In this document: piece by piece, positions 38,052 to 42,496 of the stretch
How positions within the stretch are numbered: position 1 is the stretch's first letter
How the letters are laid out: every line of letters starts with the position of its first letter
Source of the DNA: Rubrivivax sp.
Lineage (GTDB): Bacteria; Pseudomonadota; Gammaproteobacteria; Burkholderiales; Burkholderiaceae_C
NCBI GenBank assembly: GCA_021297985.1
Contig: JAJTGU010000072.1
Coordinates: 1-42,496, forward strand
Direction: 5' to 3'
DNA: 42,496 bases
Notes under the pieces: generated by a model
The model's database searches: none
What the model saw: only the letters and a program-made list of their open reading frames with translations
What the model was told of the DNA's origin: nothing
Program-made: the position numbers and the translations under genes

Positions 38052-39538
38052 CACAGCACCAGCCTTCCGGACCACAACATCGCCGCCGACGCCGCGCCCA
38101 GCAGCAGCAGGCCGGCGAGCACGGCCCACTCGCGGCCGGTGAAGGGCCGCTGGGCGCGCTGCTTCTTCGCCAGCACGTAGACAGCCGCCCCCGGCGCGTA
38201 GAGCAGCGCGCTCAGCAGCAGGTACTTCAGGCCCGCGGCGTACAGCAGCCAGACGCAGTACACCGTGGCGATCGACGTGAAGACCATCGCGCCGCGCGCC
38301 GACGGTGCGGCCTTGGCATCGCCGCCGCCCGTCCATGCCAGCCGGGCGCCGTAGGCCGCCGTGAAGAGGTAGGGGATCAGGATCATCGCCGTCGACAGCG
38401 AGATCAGGGCCAGGTACGAAGCCTCGGACCACAGCGTGACCAGAAGGAAGAGCTGCACCATGCCGTTGGTCAGCCACAGCGCGTTGGCGGGCACGCCGTT
38501 GGCGTTCTGTTCGCCCAGCCAGCGCGGCATCACGCCGCCGCCCGCGGGCGTGAACAGCGATTCGGCCGCCAGCAGCATCCAGGCCAGGAAGCCCCCGCCC
38601 ACCGAGACGATGAGCCCCACGTACACGAGCACCGCGCCCCAGGTGCCGACGGCGCGCTCGAGCACCGGCGCCATCGACGGGTTCTTCATCGCCGCCAGCT
38701 CCGGCTGCGTGGCGACACCCAGCGACAGCAGCGACACGCTCGTCAGCAGGGCCAGGCAGATCAGGAAGCCGATCACGGTCGCCCGCCCCACGTCGGCGCG
38801 GTTCGCGGCGCGCGCCGAGTACACGCTGGCGCCTTCGATGCCGATGAACACCCACACCGTCACCAGCATCGTGCTGCGCACCTGGTCGAGCACCGAGCCC
38901 AGGGCCGGGGCGCCCCAGAAGTCGAGCTGGAAGGTCTCGAGCCGGAACGCCAGGGCCACCAGCACGATGAAGACCACGAGCGGCAGCAGCTTGGCCATCG
39001 TCACCACGGCATTGAGCACCGTGGCGCCACGGATGCCGCGCAGCACCATCGCGTGCACCGACCACAGCACCACCGAAGCGCCGAACACCGCAGCGCCGGT
39101 GTTGCCATCGCCGAACGCGGGCACGAAGTAACCCAGCGCCGCGAAGGCCGCGACCAGGTAGCCGACGTTGCCGATCCAGGCGCTGACCCAGTAGCCCCAG
39201 GCGGCATTGAACCCCACGTACTCGCCGGCCAGGGCCCGGGCGTAGGCGTAGACGCCGTTGTCCAGCTCGGGCTTGCGCAGCGCCAGCATCTGCACCGTGA
39301 AGGCCAGCATCAGCATGCCGACGCCGGTGATGGCCCAGCCGATGAGGATGGCGCCCGCTCCGGCACCGGCGGCCATGTTCTGCGGCAGGCCGAAGATGCC
39401 ACTGCCGACGATGGAGCCGACGACCAGTGCGATCAGCAGGCCCAGACCGAGCCTGCCCGGTGCGGCGAGCGAACGCGACCCATCGTGGGCTCTGGGCAGT
39501 GGGGGCAAGGGCATGGTGGGCTTTGCGGCAGTGGCCAT
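38051..39538 (-). CDS. arcD: Arginine/ornithine antiporter of the APC family
   Basis: A 495-residue transporter with about 12-13 membrane spans. APA/ArcD landmarks are [77 protein letters not shown] and [32 protein letters not shown]. It exchanges external arginine for internal ornithine. The N-terminus is uncertain: ATG at 39538 (MATAAKP) or 39514 (MPLPPLP); neither has a strong ribosome-binding site. The track ORF (to 40090) runs antisense into the PerM-family gene. It is first in the operon arcD-arcA-flavocytochrome-arcB-arcC. Confidence 0.92.
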   Translation of the reverse strand: MATAAKPTMPLPPLPRAHDGSRSLAAPGRLGLGLLIALVVGSIVGSGIFGLPQNMAAGAGAGAILIGWAITGVGMLMLAFTVQMLALRKPELDNGVYAYARALAGEYVGFNAAWGYWVSAWIGNVGYLVAAFAALGYFVPAFGDGNTGAAVFGASVVLWSVHAMVLRGIRGATVLNAVVTMAKLLPLVVFIVLVALAFRLETFQLDFWGAPALGSVLDQVRSTMLVTVWVFIGIEGASVYSARAANRADVGRATVIGFLICLALLTSVSLLSLGVATQPELAAMKNPSMAPVLERAVGTWGAVLVYVGLIVSVGGGFLAWMLLAAESLFTPAGGGVMPRWLGEQNANGVPANALWLTNGMVQLFLLVTLWSEASYLALISLSTAMILIPYLFTAAYGARLAWTGGGDAKAAPSARGAMVFTSIATVYCVWLLYAAGLKYLLLSALLYAPGAAVYVLAKKQRAQRPFTGREWAVLAGLLLLGAASAAMLWSGRLVL

Positions 39539-39724
39539 GGCGGCAACCGTAGGCGGCCCAGGGGGTGAAGGTCTGTACGGCGGCGAACACAGCGCGCACG
39601 ACGGCGCCGAGGTCGGGCGCGGATCGGATCGACACCGCACAGACCGCCACCGGGCCCGTCCGGGAGACTGCGGCATCGCCTTCGCCGACCGCGCCTCGAA
39701 CCGGACCCGGCAGCCCACGACGCC

Positions 39725-40792
39725 ATGAAACCCCCGCCGACCGACACCCCCCTCCTCGGCCCATCGGGCCCCTGGACCTTTCCGCACAAGGTGCTGCTGG
39801 TGGCCTTCGTGGCCCTGCTGGCACTGGTGGTCTGGCAGTTGCTCGATCTGCTGATGCTGGCCTTCGGCGCCGTCATCGTGGCCACCGCCTTGCGGGCCTT
39901 GGCCTCGGTGCTCGAACGGCACACCCGCGTCCCGGCCCGCTTCAGCGTGGTGGCGGGTCTGGTGCTGGTGACGCTGGTGCTGGCGGCCGGCGCCTGGCTG
40001 ATCGGCGAGCCGCTGGCGGTTCAGTTCGAGAAGCTGCGCCAGGGCCTGCCGGCGGCCACCACCGCGGCGATGGAGTGGCTCAACAGCCACCGCATCGGCG
40101 TGGCGGCGCTGCAGTACGTCGAGCAGGCCCGCAGCGCGGCGGCCAGCCCGTGGGCCACCCGCGTGGCGGGCGTCGCGGGCTCGACCCTGGGGGCGCTGGG
40201 TGGCGCCGCGCTGATCCTGGCGATGGGCGTCTACCTCGCCGTGGCGCCTGCGCTGTACCGGGACGGCGCGATCCGCCTGCTGCCGCTTTCAGTGCGCGGC
40301 CGTGCCGCGCTGGCGCTCGACGCCTGCGGGCATGCGCTCGGACGATGGCTGCTCGGGCAATCGATCTCGATGCTCTTCGTCGGCAGCACCACCGCACTCG
40401 GGCTGTGGCTGCTGGGGGTGCCGCTGGCACTGTCGGTGGGCGTGCTGTCGGGCCTGCTGGCCTTCATCCCCTACTTCGGCGCCATTGCTGCGGGACTGCT
40501 GGCGGTGCTGCTGGGCTTCATGCAGGGGCCCGAAACGGCATTCTCGGTCGTCGTCCTCGCGGTGGCGATCCAGCAGGTCGAGGGCAACCTGCTGATGCCG
40601 TTCGTGCAGCGCCGGGCGGTCGACCTGCCCCCGGTGCTGGGCATCGCCGCGGCGGTGATGTTCGGCGTGCTGTTCGGCGTGCTCGGTGTCCTGCTGGCGA
40701 CACCGGCGATGGTCGTGCTGATGGTGCTGGTGCAGAGGATCTACATCGAAGGAGTGCTGGAAGCCGAGCCCGTCGAGACCGGTCCCGGCTGA
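39725..40792 (+). CDS. AI-2E/PerM family membrane protein
   Basis: A 355-residue integral membrane protein with about eight spans. Family elements are [37 protein letters not shown], a periplasmic helical region ([22 protein letters not shown]) and [38 protein letters not shown] and [27 protein letters not shown]. Members include the TqsA autoinducer-2 exporter and Na+/H+ antiporters, but most have unknown cargo. It is divergent from arcD with a 186-nt spacer and precedes the P-type ATPase gene by 139 nt. Confidence 0.92.
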   Translation: MKPPPTDTPLLGPSGPWTFPHKVLLVAFVALLALVVWQLLDLLMLAFGAVIVATALRALASVLERHTRVPARFSVVAGLVLVTLVLAAGAWLIGEPLAVQFEKLRQGLPAATTAAMEWLNSHRIGVAALQYVEQARSAAASPWATRVAGVAGSTLGALGGAALILAMGVYLAVAPALYRDGAIRLLPLSVRGRAALALDACGHALGRWLLGQSISMLFVGSTTALGLWLLGVPLALSVGVLSGLLAFIPYFGAIAAGLLAVLLGFMQGPETAFSVVVLAVAIQQVEGNLLMPFVQRRAVDLPPVLGIAAAVMFGVLFGVLGVLLATPAMVVLMVLVQRIYIEGVLEAEPVETGPG

Positions 40793-40884
40793 GCGGGCTA
40801 TCCGCTATGGCGCGCTATGGCGGCCCGCGTCTTCTCGCGGCGCGACGCCTTGGGGGATCCATCGGCGCCTGCACGGCGCGGGTC

Positions 40885-40912
40885 GTGTTCCGCTTGTGGT
40901 GTTCCGCTTGTC
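40885..40912. repeat. 14-bp direct repeat upstream of the P-type ATPase gene
   Basis: GTGTTCCGCTTGT(G/C) occurs twice in tandem (40885-40898 and 40899-40912) in the 139-nt gap before the ATPase start, ending 19 nt before its first ATG. It could be a regulator-binding direct repeat or a duplication scar; nothing in the sequence decides between them. Confidence 0.8.
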
Positions 40913-40931
40913 GTCTTCCTCAAGTCCGGCC

Positions 40932-42496
<1,565 letters not shown>

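Noticed and set aside
39539-39724. Possible oxygen-responsive (Anr/Fnr) site before the arc operon
   Set aside because: I looked for a TTGAT-N4-ATCAA-like palindrome in the arcD upstream region and found none that was convincing.
38052-39824. N-terminal part of the 1004-aa ORF that ends in arginine deiminase
   Set aside because: It reads arcD out of frame; the real arcA starts at 38051 and arcD is supported by membrane spans and APC motifs.

Overview
The window is GC-rich chromosomal DNA with dense, overlapping genes. The gene content points to a betaproteobacterium of the Burkholderiales (Rubrivivax/Leptothrix-like). Clues are the hemP-hmu heme operon, a Bug/TctC receptor, TRAP carriers, DUF3047, DUF3309 and DUF2325 genes. 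This placement is an inference from family content only. No rRNA, tRNA, CRISPR array, insertion sequence or prophage was seen.

Layout. (1) 1-3814, minus strand: a redox/membrane cluster of a CDP-alcohol phosphatidyltransferase, a VTT-membrane/disulfide-reductase fusion, a DUF3047 protein and a SelD-type FAD oxidoreductase cut by the window start. (2) 3918-4575, plus: an AbrB/MazE-like antitoxin and PIN toxin with a palindromic operator. (3) 4624-13061, minus: LysR regulator, DUF1445 (D-glutamate cyclase-type) protein, TRAP carrier DctPQM and a fused HyuA-HyuB 5-oxoprolinase. This reads as an uptake and catabolic unit for D-glutamate/5-oxoproline-like compounds. The oxoprolinase carries a 96-bp palindromic repeat inserted in frame. 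(4) 13153-14184: an orphan Bug/TctC receptor. (5) 14251-25141, minus: an iron/heme locus of bfr, a Fur-box-like site, bfd, hemP, TonB-dependent heme receptor, hmuS, hmuT, hmuU, hmuV and tonB. It continues through a 25-aa ORF, a 128-aa unknown, a DUF2325 protein and a 95-aa membrane protein to a ChaN-like lipoprotein, nearly all joined by 1-4 nt or slightly longer overlaps.

(6) 25201-33461: mixed genes, namely a GNAT acetyltransferase, a transglutaminase-like protein, a beta/gamma-crystallin plus glycine-zipper protein coupled to DUF3309, small exported or zinc-ribbon proteins, a collagen-like lipoprotein, a phospholipase D/cardiolipin synthase-like lipoprotein, an HtrA protease and an SDR. 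(7) 33487-39538, minus: an arginine deiminase operon arcD-arcA-(ferric-reductase-like flavocytochrome)-arcB-arcC. (8) 39725-42496, plus: an AI-2E/PerM family membrane protein and a P-type cation ATPase cut by the window end, with an in-frame GACACC hexanucleotide array encoding an Asp-Thr/Asp-Ala tract.

The most promising unexplained items are the coupled unknown genes at the end of the heme operon, the DUF1445-TRAP-oxoprolinase unit, the flavocytochrome inside the arc operon and the acidic repeat in the P-type ATPase.
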